DNA of 64,000 bases, from the NCBI GenBank assembly GCA_036403155.1, contig DASWRM010000007.1, forward strand, positions 89,403 through 153,402, written 5' to 3'. Origin of the DNA: Gaiellales bacterium (GTDB lineage Bacteria; Actinomycetota; Thermoleophilia; Gaiellales; JAICJC01). Shown one piece after another: positions 30,986 to 38,085 of the stretch. How positions within the stretch are numbered: the stretch's first letter is position 1; every line of letters begins with the position of its first letter. The notes below the pieces were generated by a model, which was not told the DNA's origin, made no database searches, and saw nothing but the letters and a program-made list of their open reading frames with translations. The position numbers and the translations under genes were made by a program.

Positions 30986-31927
30986 CTACTCGGGATCGTC
31001 CGGGCGGCCCTTCAGCTTCCGCACGATCTGCTCGCTGCTCGGCCGTCGCACCTTCGTCACCCAGCCGAGCTTCTCCCAGCCCTGGATGACGAGCCCGGAG
31101 ACGTCGACCTGCTTGCGCCCGAGCCCGTGGAATGCGGACGTCGGGAAGACGTGGTGATTGTGATGCCATGACTCACCCAGCGACGGCAGGGCCAGCACCC
31201 AGTTGTTCGTGGACAGGTCGTACGCTGCGAACGGCCTGCGGCCGAAGTAGTGGCAGATCGAGTTCACGCTCCAGGTCACGTGGTGATTGAGGAACAGCCG
31301 CACGAGCCCGCCCCAGAGCAGTCCTGTGAACGCCCCGCGCCACGTGCCGCCGGTGAGGACGTACCCGAGGGCGAACGGCACCACGAACCCCATCACCGCC
31401 CAGAGCACGAACGTGCGATCGATGAACCGGATCAGCGGATCCTCGACCAGGTCGCGTCCCATGCGGTCCTGCTCCAGCGCCTGGCGGTGCGTGAACATCC
31501 ACCCCATGTGCGCGTGCACGAGGCCGCGCAGCTGGCCGCCGATGCCACCGCCGAACCCGTGATGCGGGCTGTGCGGGTCGCCCTCCTTGTCGGAGTGCGC
31601 GTGGTGCGTGCGGTGGTCGACGGCCCACGTGATCGCCCGCCCCTGCACGGCCATCGACCCGAAGATCAGCAGCGCCGCCTTGAGCGGCTTGACTGCTTCG
31701 AAAGCACGGTGCGTCAGCATGCGGTGGAAGCCGATGGTGATGCCGAAGCCGCACAGCACGTAGAGCACCACCAGCAGCGCCAGATCGGTCCACCCGACCG
31801 CCGTGTTCCACAGCAGCGCGACCGCCGCGACGAACCCGACGAACGGGATCGTCGTGATGACGAGCATGGTTGCCTTCTGCCCCCATCCGGCAGTCTCGAC
31901 CGGCGGGTGGTCTGCGGTGATCTGCAC
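30986..31927 (-). CDS. Acyl-CoA (delta-9 type) fatty acid desaturase
   Basis: Integral membrane di-iron desaturase of 313 residues introducing a double bond into acyl chains. The three histidine boxes are intact: HRMLTH (68-73), HRTHHAHSD (105-113) and HHNHH (255-259). Membrane segments flank them (LVITTIPFVGFVAAVALLW, LALLVVLYVLCGFGITIGF, LWAVMGFVVPFALGYVL). Start ATG at 31927 lies only 4 bp after the stop of the HhH-GPD gene, so the two are probably co-transcribed. The stearoyl-CoA-type substrate is inferred from family similarity. Confidence 0.92.
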   Translation of the reverse strand: MQITADHPPVETAGWGQKATMLVITTIPFVGFVAAVALLWNTAVGWTDLALLVVLYVLCGFGITIGFHRMLTHRAFEAVKPLKAALLIFGSMAVQGRAITWAVDHRTHHAHSDKEGDPHSPHHGFGGGIGGQLRGLVHAHMGWMFTHRQALEQDRMGRDLVEDPLIRFIDRTFVLWAVMGFVVPFALGYVLTGGTWRGAFTGLLWGGLVRLFLNHHVTWSVNSICHYFGRRPFAAYDLSTNNWVLALPSLGESWHHNHHVFPTSAFHGLGRKQVDVSGLVIQGWEKLGWVTKVRRPSSEQIVRKLKGRPDDPE

Positions 31928-31931
31928 GATG

Positions 31932-32516
31932 TCAGCCCTTTCGCTGTGCCTGTGCCCGGAGCGCCGCCTTGTGCGCGCGCTTCCCGGCCTGGTAGTGCTC
32001 GAGCGCCTCGGCGGAATCGACGTCGCCGAGCGTTGGATGGTTCGGCACGACGCCCTCCCATCCCTGCGGCCTGACGCCGAACCGGTTCACCAGCGTTGCC
32101 GTCAGGCTCCGCACCTTCATGTCACCAAAGCCCGGCAGCGCCGCCAGCCGGGCGACCATGTCCTGCCCGGATGTGGCCTCGCTCCAAACCCGCGAGCCGT
32201 CGCCGCCGTACGTCTCGGATATCTCTTGGCAGAGCCGCTGCACCCGCTCCGCCATCGAGCCGGGGAAGCGGTGGATGGCCGGCTTCTCCCGGAACACCGC
32301 CTCGAGCCGATCCGGCGGCATTGCCGCGATCCGCCCGGGATCGAGGTGCCCGAGCCGCTCCCTGAGCACGAGCGGCCCGGCGAACGCCTTCTGCACTGTC
32401 ACCTGCTGGTCGAGCGCGAAGCCGATCAGCAGCGCGTTGGGGTCCTCCGCCAGCAGCCGGTTTGCGCGCTCGTCGTCGGTGAAGTGGAGCTGCGCCGGAA
32501 GGGCGGTCGATGCCAT
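31932..32516 (-). CDS. HhH-GPD-type DNA repair protein
   Basis: A 194-residue protein resembling the helix-hairpin-helix/GPD DNA glycosylase superfamily, of the kind actinobacterial genomes label HhH-GPD base excision repair or HesB-like. Residues 35-47 (ALDQQVTVQKAFA) match the helix preceding the glycosylase core, and LPGFGDMKVRSLTATLVNRFG (about 130-150) is the HhH hairpin. The usual catalytic Lys is not apparent, and HPTLGDVDSAEALEHYQAGKR follows where the catalytic Asp is expected. Activity is therefore uncertain. The ATG is preceded at 6 nt by TAGATT, indicating a leaderless start. Confidence 0.75.
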   Translation of the reverse strand: MASTALPAQLHFTDDERANRLLAEDPNALLIGFALDQQVTVQKAFAGPLVLRERLGHLDPGRIAAMPPDRLEAVFREKPAIHRFPGSMAERVQRLCQEISETYGGDGSRVWSEATSGQDMVARLAALPGFGDMKVRSLTATLVNRFGVRPQGWEGVVPNHPTLGDVDSAEALEHYQAGKRAHKAALRAQAQRKG

Positions 32517-32522
32517 ACGGGA

Positions 32523-32528
32523 AATCTA
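32523..32528 (-). promoter_or_regulatory. Leaderless -10 element (TAGATT) of the HhH-GPD/desaturase pair
   Basis: Read on the minus strand TAGATT lies 6 nt before the ATG at 32516. It overlaps the last codon and stop of the upstream SDR gene, so this pair has its own promoter. Confidence 0.5.
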
Positions 32529-33239
32529 CCTGTACCCGGCGGTTGCCGATCCGCTCTCCAATGCGTCGACAACCCAGCGCGCCACCTTCTCGGGCGGGTC
32601 GCCGCCCGTGCGGCGCGTCACGCCCCGGGCAACCGCCGCGAACTCCGTGTCCGTCAGGGCCGGCTTGACGTTGACCACGTGGATGCCGTGGTCGCGCAGC
32701 TCCCGGTAGGCGGTTCGCGAGAGCAGGTCGACCGCGGCCTTGGTGGCGGCGTATGCGCCGCTCCCTGGATCCGGGAACTCGCCGACGATCGATGACACGT
32801 TGACGATGCCGCCGCCGTGGCCCTGGCGGATGAGCTGCTCGCCGGCGGCGCGCATGCCGTGGATCACGCCCAGCACGTTCGTCCTGATCATGCCGTCGAC
32901 GCGCTCGACGTCGATCTCGTGCAGCGGTCCGTACACCCCGTACCCGGCGTTGTTGACCATCACCGTCAACCGTCCGCCCCAGTCGACCGCCGCAGCGACC
33001 AGCGCCTGCACCTCCCCGTAGTCCCCCACGTCGCATGCAACGGCGAGGCCGTCCAGCTCCTCGGCGACCGGCTCCAGCCGGTCCATGCGGCGCGACGAGA
33101 CGACCACCCGCGCGCCCGCGTCGCGAAGCGCCCGGGCCACGGCCAGTCCGATCCCGCTGGAGGCTCCGGTGACCACGGCAACCGCCCCATCGAGCGACAC
33201 CGTTGCGCCTCGTGGGCCCGGTATCTCGTCTGCGCTCAT
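32526..33239 (-). CDS. Short-chain dehydrogenase/reductase (SDR)
   Basis: Classical SDR oxidoreductase, 237 residues. Coenzyme loop TGASSGIG (24-31), NNAG (96-99), catalytic Ser149/150, Tyr163 and Lys167 (YAATK) are all present. The basic residues after the first strand (SSRRMDRL) suggest NADP(H). It is the cyclohexanol/acetoin-type SDR often called SDR family oxidoreductase; substrate unknown. The ATG has a GGGAGG ribosome site. It is divergent from the small membrane protein 30 bp away. Confidence 0.9.
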   Translation of the reverse strand: MSADEIPGPRGATVSLDGAVAVVTGASSGIGLAVARALRDAGARVVVSSRRMDRLEPVAEELDGLAVACDVGDYGEVQALVAAAVDWGGRLTVMVNNAGYGVYGPLHEIDVERVDGMIRTNVLGVIHGMRAAGEQLIRQGHGGGIVNVSSIVGEFPDPGSGAYAATKAAVDLLSRTAYRELRDHGIHVVNVKPALTDTEFAAVARGVTRRTGGDPPEKVARWVVDALESGSATAGYR

Positions 33240-33255
33240 GACGTCCTCCCGTCGC

Positions 33256-33261
33256 TACCCT
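33256..33261 (+). promoter_or_regulatory. Leaderless -10 element (TACCCT) of the small membrane protein
   Basis: TACCCT lies 8 nt before the ATG at 33270. An earlier in-frame ATG at 33264 would be only 2 nt from the hexamer and is less likely the start. Confidence 0.42.
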
Positions 33262-33269
33262 GCATGTGT

Positions 33270-33608
33270 ATGGCGAATCCCGTGACAGCCGTCTGGAAGC
33301 CGGTCGAGCGGCGCATGGCCGGCGCCTGGCGCCTCGTCGAGCGACGCTTTGCCGCCGCCGGTCTGCGAATGATACGGCCATGGGAACGGCTGCCGGTCGG
33401 CGCCCAGGTCGCGATCGCCTTCCCGACCTGGACGGTGCTGCTGTTCCTGTTCCATCTCGGCCCGCTCAATCAGCCGCCCGTGCGGGCGGCCTTCTACGGC
33501 GTCTTCTGGTCGCTGTTCTTCACACCCCTGGTCGTCCTGGGCACGCAGAACGAGCTGCGCAAGCGCCGTGAGCGTGAGCACGAGACGGCCGGTACCGGCC
33601 CCGGCTAG
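33270..33608 (+). CDS. Small two-helix membrane protein of unknown function
   Basis: A 112-residue protein I do not recognise. A basic, amphipathic N-terminal half (KPVERRMAGAWRLVERRFAAAG) is followed by two hydrophobic helices, VAIAFPTWTVLLFLFHLG and AAFYGVFWSLFFTPLVVLGT, and a charged tail (RKRREREHE), so an inner-membrane protein with both ends in the cytoplasm is likely. Codon usage matches its neighbours. The start is supported by a -10 element 8 nt upstream. It is divergent from the SDR and its 3' end overlaps the convergent alcohol dehydrogenase by four bases. Confidence 0.68.
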   Translation: MANPVTAVWKPVERRMAGAWRLVERRFAAAGLRMIRPWERLPVGAQVAIAFPTWTVLLFLFHLGPLNQPPVRAAFYGVFWSLFFTPLVVLGTQNELRKRREREHETAGTGPG

Positions 33609-34762
33609 CTCCTGGACGGGCCGAGCGCCAGGCCCTGGCGGAGCGCCGCGACCACCTCGTCGTGCGTCCACGGCGACGGTGCGACCGAGATGAAGTAGTC
33701 CTTCAGCGCGTTCTCGGCCAGCTCGTCGAGGTGCTCCTCAGCCACGCCGACCGAGGTCAGCGTCTCGAAGTCGAGCTCCTCGAGGATCCGCCGCACGGCG
33801 CGCACGGCCCGAGACCCGTCGGCGGATCCGTCGTCCGCCTCGCCGAGGGCGTCGGCGACGCGCTCGAACTGCTCGGGCACGTACGCGCGGTCCCGGTCCA
33901 TCGTCTCGGCGAGGACGAGCCCGATGGTGAGGCCGTGCGGCAGGCCGAACCTTCCTCCGATCGCCTGCGCGATCGAGTGCTCGGAGCCGCAGTCGGAGAT
34001 GTTCATCGCGAGCCCTCCCATCAGGCTGGCGCACATCATCTCGCTGCGCGCGTCGGCGTCCGACCCGTCGCGGACGGCCCGCACCAGCGCCCCGCCCGCG
34101 AGCCGCGTGCCCTCCAGCCCGATCGCGTCCCCCACCGGCGTGCGCGCCGTGACGACGAGCGCCGCGATCGACTGAGCCAGCGCGTCGATGCCGGTGTAGG
34201 CGGTCAGCTTCGTGGGCAGCCCATGGGTGAGTGTCGGGTCGACCAGCGCATGCTGGGCGCGCAGCAGCGGACTGGCGATGCCGGCCTTGATGTGCGTCTC
34301 CTCGTCGGTGATGACCGCCCCGCCCGACACCTCGGAGCCCGTGCCGGCCGTCGTCGGCACGCAGATCAGCGGGATGGCCGGCGGCTCGTAGGCAGCCTCC
34401 CCGCGTGCGAACCGCATGTACGGCCCACCCTGCGCCGCGACCAGCCGAGCGGCCTTGGCGGTGTCCATGGAGGAGCCACCCCCGAGCGCCACGACCGCGT
34501 CGCACCCCGACTCGCTGAGCGCGGCGGCCGCCTGCTCGACGACGGCGACGGTCGGCTCGCCGGCGTCCTTCTCGAACCGCACGGCATTGCCCAGCGGGCC
34601 GATCGCCGCGGCGATCCCCGGCACGAACGCGTCCAGCCCACGGTCCATGATCAGGAACGGCCGCGACGCCCGCTCCTCCGCGAGCACGGCGGCGAGCTGC
34701 GACGCGGCGCCGTCGCCGAAGCGGATCTTCACTGGCAGGTGGTTCCGGAACGGGGCGATCAT
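33605..34762 (-). CDS. Iron-containing alcohol dehydrogenase family protein with altered metal ligands
   Basis: Group III (iron-activated) alcohol dehydrogenase fold, 385 residues. The coenzyme motif GGGSSMDTAKAARL and IPLICVPTTAGTGSEVSGGAVI are typical. Of the four classical metal ligands (Asp, His, His, His of FucO), Asp in GIDALAQ and the two histidines of EHSIAQAIGGRFGLPHG are kept, but the second ligand His is Gln. The conserved His five positions after the first of those histidines is also Gln. The ATG at 34762 has AAAGGA upstream and follows the MOSC stop by 10 nt, so the two form an operon. Substrate unknown. Confidence 0.83.
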   Translation of the reverse strand: MIAPFRNHLPVKIRFGDGAASQLAAVLAEERASRPFLIMDRGLDAFVPGIAAAIGPLGNAVRFEKDAGEPTVAVVEQAAAALSESGCDAVVALGGGSSMDTAKAARLVAAQGGPYMRFARGEAAYEPPAIPLICVPTTAGTGSEVSGGAVITDEETHIKAGIASPLLRAQHALVDPTLTHGLPTKLTAYTGIDALAQSIAALVVTARTPVGDAIGLEGTRLAGGALVRAVRDGSDADARSEMMCASLMGGLAMNISDCGSEHSIAQAIGGRFGLPHGLTIGLVLAETMDRDRAYVPEQFERVADALGEADDGSADGSRAVRAVRRILEELDFETLTSVGVAEEHLDELAENALKDYFISVAPSPWTHDEVVAALRQGLALGPSRS

Positions 34763-34772
34763 CGCGGTCCTT

Positions 34773-35534
34773 TCAGATCGGTTCGACGCTGTCGCCCACC
34801 GAGACCACCCCCGGCTCGACGACGTCGGCATAGACACCGAAGCAGATCTCGCGGTCGACCGGCGGCCGGTAGGCGCCGATCAGCCGCAGGGTGTCGAGAT
34901 CGCGCGCGCCGCTGTCGGGGTTCTTGGTGGTGAGCGAGCAGCGCGCATCGCGCTCGACGACGCGGAGCACCGCTTCGCCGGCGCGGATGTCGCGGCCCAC
35001 CCAGCCGTCCTCGCCGTGGGGCGGCACGCCGTCGATCAGCAGCGTGTTGCGGAATCGCCTGGGATCGGGGGCGTGGTCGAGCCCCGAGCGGTCGGCCAGC
35101 TCCTGCAGCGACTCGCGCGAGAGCAGCGACATGGGGTGGGCGTCCTGAGCGTGCTCGCCATCGTCCGCCCGCAGCAGCCGCATCGGCCGGCCGGTCAGCT
35201 CCGAGAGCGCGTCCGCCCACGGCCCGCCGACCACCACGCCGTGCAGCTCGCGGCCGAACAGCGAGACCGTCTTGGGCGTGCCGCCGTCCACGGTTCCCTC
35301 GACGACGCGGTCGTCCGGCATCGTCACCGCCAGACGGCCCGTCGAGGGGTCATACCGGGAGCGCGCCTGCGCCAGGGCACCGTACGTCCGCAGGGTGGCG
35401 ACCTCGTCCTGCTCGTCCAGCACCACGAAGGAGCGGTCGCCGGCAATCCCGAGCGGCGTCACGGTGGCGCGGTCGGTGCTCTCGAGGCCCAGGGACTTCA
35501 CGGGAGAGAGGTAGATGGCGCGGACGCGGGCCAC
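34773..35534 (-). CDS. MOSC domain-containing protein
   Basis: A 253-residue protein with an N-terminal MOSC beta-barrel domain (VRAIYLSPVKSLGLESTDRA, LGIAGDRSFVVLDEQDEV) and a MOSC domain with the conserved cysteine in ERDARCSLTTKNPDSG. It resembles YcbX and the mARC family, which bind sulfurated molybdenum cofactor, but lacks a ferredoxin domain. The GTG at 35534 is favoured: TAGGCT lies 11 nt before it and VARVRAIYLSPVK is the usual N-terminus. An ATG at 35561 would precede that hexamer. It fits the molybdenum theme of the window. Confidence 0.82.
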   Translation of the reverse strand: MARVRAIYLSPVKSLGLESTDRATVTPLGIAGDRSFVVLDEQDEVATLRTYGALAQARSRYDPSTGRLAVTMPDDRVVEGTVDGGTPKTVSLFGRELHGVVVGGPWADALSELTGRPMRLLRADDGEHAQDAHPMSLLSRESLQELADRSGLDHAPDPRRFRNTLLIDGVPPHGEDGWVGRDIRAGEAVLRVVERDARCSLTTKNPDSGARDLDTLRLIGAYRPPVDREICFGVYADVVEPGVVSVGDSVEPI

Positions 35535-35544
35535 GGGCGTCGGA

Positions 35545-35551
35545 TAGCCTA
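35545..35551. promoter_or_regulatory. Symmetric bidirectional -10 (TAGCCTA) for MOSC and ferritin
   Basis: The heptamer TAGCCTA gives TAGCCT on the plus strand (35545-35550, for ferritin) and TAGGCT on the minus strand (35551-35546, for the MOSC gene). One near-palindromic element can serve both directions. The ferritin leader would be about 35 nt and contains AGGAG; the MOSC message would be almost leaderless. Confidence 0.5.
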
Positions 35552-35590
35552 CTGCGCGCATCGCCAAGGTTCGACCAGGAGCGTCCCAGC

Positions 35591-36121
35591 ATGACCCAGT
35601 CACGGTTCGCGGAGGCCCTCAGCGGCCAGATCGCCTACGAGTTCGGCGCGTCGCAGCAGTACATCGCGATCGCCGTCCACTACGACGCGGAGACGCTGCC
35701 CCGGCTCGCCGCGCACTTCTACCAGCAGGCGCTGGAGGAGCGGAATCACGCCATGATGATGGTGCAGTACCTGCTCGATGCCGGCGTCGACGTGACGATC
35801 CCGGGCGTGGAGGCACCGCAGGTCTCGTTCGGCGACGTGGTCGAGCCGGTCGCGCTCGCGCTGGCCCAGGAGCGGCGGGTGACCGAGCAGATCGGCGCGC
35901 TTGCGACGCTCGCGCGCGAGACGGGGGACTACGCGGGCGAGCAGTTCATGCAGTGGTTCATCAAGGAGCAGGTGGAGGAGGTCTCCAGCATGTCCGGCCT
36001 GCTCACGGTCGTCGAGCGAGCGCGCGAGAACCCGTTGCTGGCCGAGGAGTACCTCGCCCGCGAGTCGGCAGCCGAGGCCGTCGACCCGACCGCTCCCCAT
36101 GCCGCCGGCGGCGCGCTCTAG
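35591..36121 (+). CDS. ftn: Non-heme ferritin
   Basis: Iron-storage ferritin forming a 24-subunit shell with ferroxidase activity. It has 176 residues. All ferroxidase ligands fall at the same residue numbers as in E. coli FtnA: Glu17, Glu50, His53, Glu94, Gln127 and Glu130. No Met for heme coordination in the bacterioferritin position is evident. The ATG has AGGAG about 8-10 nt upstream. The last 20 residues (RESAAEAVDPTAPHAAGGAL) form a flexible tail whose codons overlap the next gene. Confidence 0.93.
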   Translation: MTQSRFAEALSGQIAYEFGASQQYIAIAVHYDAETLPRLAAHFYQQALEERNHAMMMVQYLLDAGVDVTIPGVEAPQVSFGDVVEPVALALAQERRVTEQIGALATLARETGDYAGEQFMQWFIKEQVEEVSSMSGLLTVVERARENPLLAEEYLARESAAEAVDPTAPHAAGGAL

Positions 36122-36578
36122 CGCCGCGACCGCCCTCGCCTGCGTGGCTCTCGCCGCGGGATGCCTGGGAGGCGGCTCCGGCCAGTCGAGCGGGCGGGCG
36201 GGTGGGGACGGGCCTTCGAGGTCGCAGTTCTCCGCGCGGGCCGTGGCGATCTGCCAGCGGTACCAGCGCCGGATCGGCTCGCTCACGAGCTCGACCGATC
36301 TGGCCCACCTGGCCGCGCAGGGGCGCCGCGCGGTGGCGCTCGAGCGCGCCGAGCTTCGCGAGCTGCGGGCGCTCACGCCCCCGGCGGCCGACCGCACGGC
36401 GGTCGACCGCCTGTTCTCGACCCTCGAGGGCGCGATCGGCACGGGCGACAAGCTTGTCGCCGCCGCCGGCGCTCAAGACGCGGCCGGCGTGGCCGCGGAT
36501 GCGGAGCTGCTGAGGGCGCAGCTGGCGGCGACGGCCCGGCTCGCCCGCCCGTTCGGCCTGAACGCCTGCGCGCGGTAG
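36099..36578 (+). CDS. Predicted lipoprotein of unknown function
   Basis: A 159-residue protein I do not recognise. The ATG at 36099 lies inside the end of the ferritin gene (23-base overlap) and starts a clear lipoprotein signal with lipobox LAAGC (Cys22) followed by a Gly/Ser linker. The mature part is mainly helical and charged (AICQRYQRRIGSL, ALERAELRELRALTPPAADR, VDRLFSTLEGAIGTGDKL), with a paired cysteine at its C-terminus (NACAR). Overlap suggests co-translation with ferritin. No function is assigned. Confidence 0.7.
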   Translation: MPPAARSSAATALACVALAAGCLGGGSGQSSGRAGGDGPSRSQFSARAVAICQRYQRRIGSLTSSTDLAHLAAQGRRAVALERAELRELRALTPPAADRTAVDRLFSTLEGAIGTGDKLVAAAGAQDAAGVAADAELLRAQLAATARLARPFGLNACAR

Positions 36579-36594
36579 CGCCGCACGCCGCCGC

Positions 36595-36600
36595 TACACT
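36595..36600 (+). promoter_or_regulatory. Leaderless -10 element (TACACT)
   Basis: TACACT is 9 nt before the ATG at 36610, without a ribosome site. Confidence 0.42.
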
Positions 36601-36609
36601 GCGCGCCCG

Positions 36610-37269
36610 ATGGAGCCCCCAGCGTTGGAGCTGTTCCCGCTCGACGACCGCGGTTCGGCAGTCTGGATGCTCGGCCGCTCCGATCCCGCCAGCCGCTCAT
36701 CGGCCGCGATCGTGGTCGACGCCGGCACCCTGCTCGTCGACCCGGTCGACACCCCCGGCCTCGACGGCCTGCTCGCCGGGCTGCCGCCGGTGTGCGGCGT
36801 TGCCACGCTGCTCGGACGCCATCAGCGTGACGCCGAGTCGATCGCCGCGCGGCTCGGCGTGCCTCGTCTGCTCCCCCGGGCTCTGGGCGGCGCGGGCATC
36901 ACGCTCGCCGGGGTGGAGGAGCGGGCGGTGATCGACCGCGGCGGATGGCACGAGGCGCTGCTGTGGATCTCGGATCGCCGGCTGCTGGTCTGCGCCGAGA
37001 CGGTCGGAACCGCCGCCTTCGATCTCGCCCGGCGCGGCGACAGGCTCGGCATGCACCCGGTTGCCCGGCTGAGGCCTCCGCGAGGCGCCTTTTCGGGGCT
37101 TGATCCCGCCACCATCGCGGTCGGGCATGGGCCGCCGCTGACGGATGGCGCCGCCCAGGCGCTCGAGCGTGCGCTCGCCACGGGCCGTCGCCAGCTGCCG
37201 CTGAACTGGGTGCGGCTCGTCGCCGAGGCGCTCAGAGCGCGGCGAGCTGCTCGGCAAAGCCGCCGCTGA
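36610..37269 (+). CDS. Degenerate metallo-beta-lactamase-fold-like protein
   Basis: A 219-residue protein that looks like a reduced metallo-beta-lactamase fold. VWMLGRSDPASRSSAAIVVDAGTLLVDPVDTPGLDGLL resembles the first beta-strands and the loop before the HxHxDH motif, LLGRHQRDAESIAARLG sits where that motif is expected but retains only one His, and TIAVGHGPPLTDGAAQALERAL resembles the C-terminal GH strand. Zinc binding is therefore doubtful. The assignment is from pattern only. Its 3' end overlaps the convergent aldolase gene by 38 bases. Confidence 0.6.
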   Translation: MEPPALELFPLDDRGSAVWMLGRSDPASRSSAAIVVDAGTLLVDPVDTPGLDGLLAGLPPVCGVATLLGRHQRDAESIAARLGVPRLLPRALGGAGITLAGVEERAVIDRGGWHEALLWISDRRLLVCAETVGTAAFDLARRGDRLGMHPVARLRPPRGAFSGLDPATIAVGHGPPLTDGAAQALERALATGRRQLPLNWVRLVAEALRARRAARQSRR

Positions 37270-38062
37270 CCGCCTGAAGCGGCCGGCGGACGTCCGGCCG
37301 CACCGGGACGCCGCGGTGGTGCAGCACCCACTTCAGCGCGGGGATGAACGTGGTCGCGCCGAGTGCGTCGCGCAGCGACCGCAGCCGCGCCACGTGCTCC
37401 TCGCTGGGCTCGTCCAGCACGCGCCGGACGTCCGCCGGAAACGCGCTCGCAAGGCCGGAAACGGAGCCGTACGCGCCGTCCGCCAGCGCCTCGGGCAGCA
37501 GCGGCTCCTGGCCGATGAACGCCTTCAGGCCGAGTGAGAGGTACGGCGACACCGCCTCGTACGGGCTCTCGGAGACCTTCAGGCCGGCCACGTTCGACGT
37601 CCGTTCCACGACCCGCGCGATCACGGCCGGCGTCAGCGGATAGCCGCTGCGGGCGGTGAAGGCATAGAGGTAGAACGGCAGCGGCGCGCACGCGTCGGCC
37701 GCGGTGACGAAGTGCTCGACCAGCTCGTCCTCGCCCAGCGGGTAGTAGGGCGGCGGGATCACCGCCGCGCCGTCGGCGCGGATCGACGCCGCGTGCTCGG
37801 CCAGCGCCGCGGTCTCCTTCGTCGTCTGGGCGCCGCAGTGCACGATCAGCGTCCCGGAGCAGGCCGCCCGGAACTCGGTCGCCGCGCGCACGCGCTCGTG
37901 GTGGTCGAGCTGGACGCCCTCCCCGGTGGTGCCGAGGCAGAAGATGCCGTCGACGCCGCCCTCCTCGAGGTGGCGGACGAGCGGGGCGATCGCGTCGACG
38001 TCGAGCGCGTCGCCGCCGTCGCGGAGCGGCGTGATGGAGGCTGCGAGCAGTGGAGGGGCCAT
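37232..38062 (-). CDS. Dihydrodipicolinate synthase / N-acetylneuraminate lyase family aldolase
   Basis: Class I aldolase of the DapA/NAL family, 276 residues. ALVRHLEEGGVDGIFCLGTTGEG (GTTGE) binds the pyruvate carboxylate, and the Schiff-base lysine is in VAGLKVSESPYEAV. The tyrosine block reads YLYAFTARSGYPLTP instead of the YNxPxRTG of true DapA. It is thus more likely a catabolic sugar-acid or keto-acid aldolase than lysine-pathway DapA. The ATG at 38062 is preferred over one five codons upstream, which lies inside the TATGCT -10. It is divergent from a DAO-type oxidase, a plausible metabolic partner. Confidence 0.83.
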   Translation of the reverse strand: MAPPLLAASITPLRDGGDALDVDAIAPLVRHLEEGGVDGIFCLGTTGEGVQLDHHERVRAATEFRAACSGTLIVHCGAQTTKETAALAEHAASIRADGAAVIPPPYYPLGEDELVEHFVTAADACAPLPFYLYAFTARSGYPLTPAVIARVVERTSNVAGLKVSESPYEAVSPYLSLGLKAFIGQEPLLPEALADGAYGSVSGLASAFPADVRRVLDEPSEEHVARLRSLRDALGATTFIPALKWVLHHRGVPVRPDVRRPLQAVSGGFAEQLAAL

Positions 38063-38072
38063 CGGGTGTGCG

Positions 38073-38078
38073 AGCATA
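38073..38078 (-). promoter_or_regulatory. Leaderless -10 element (TATGCT) of the DapA-family gene
   Basis: Read on the minus strand TATGCT lies 10 nt before the ATG at 38062. The divergent DAO gene starts at 38086, so only 23 bp separate the two start codons. A weaker GAGCAT (38072-38077) could serve the plus strand. Confidence 0.45.
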
Positions 38079-38085
38079 GCGCCCG

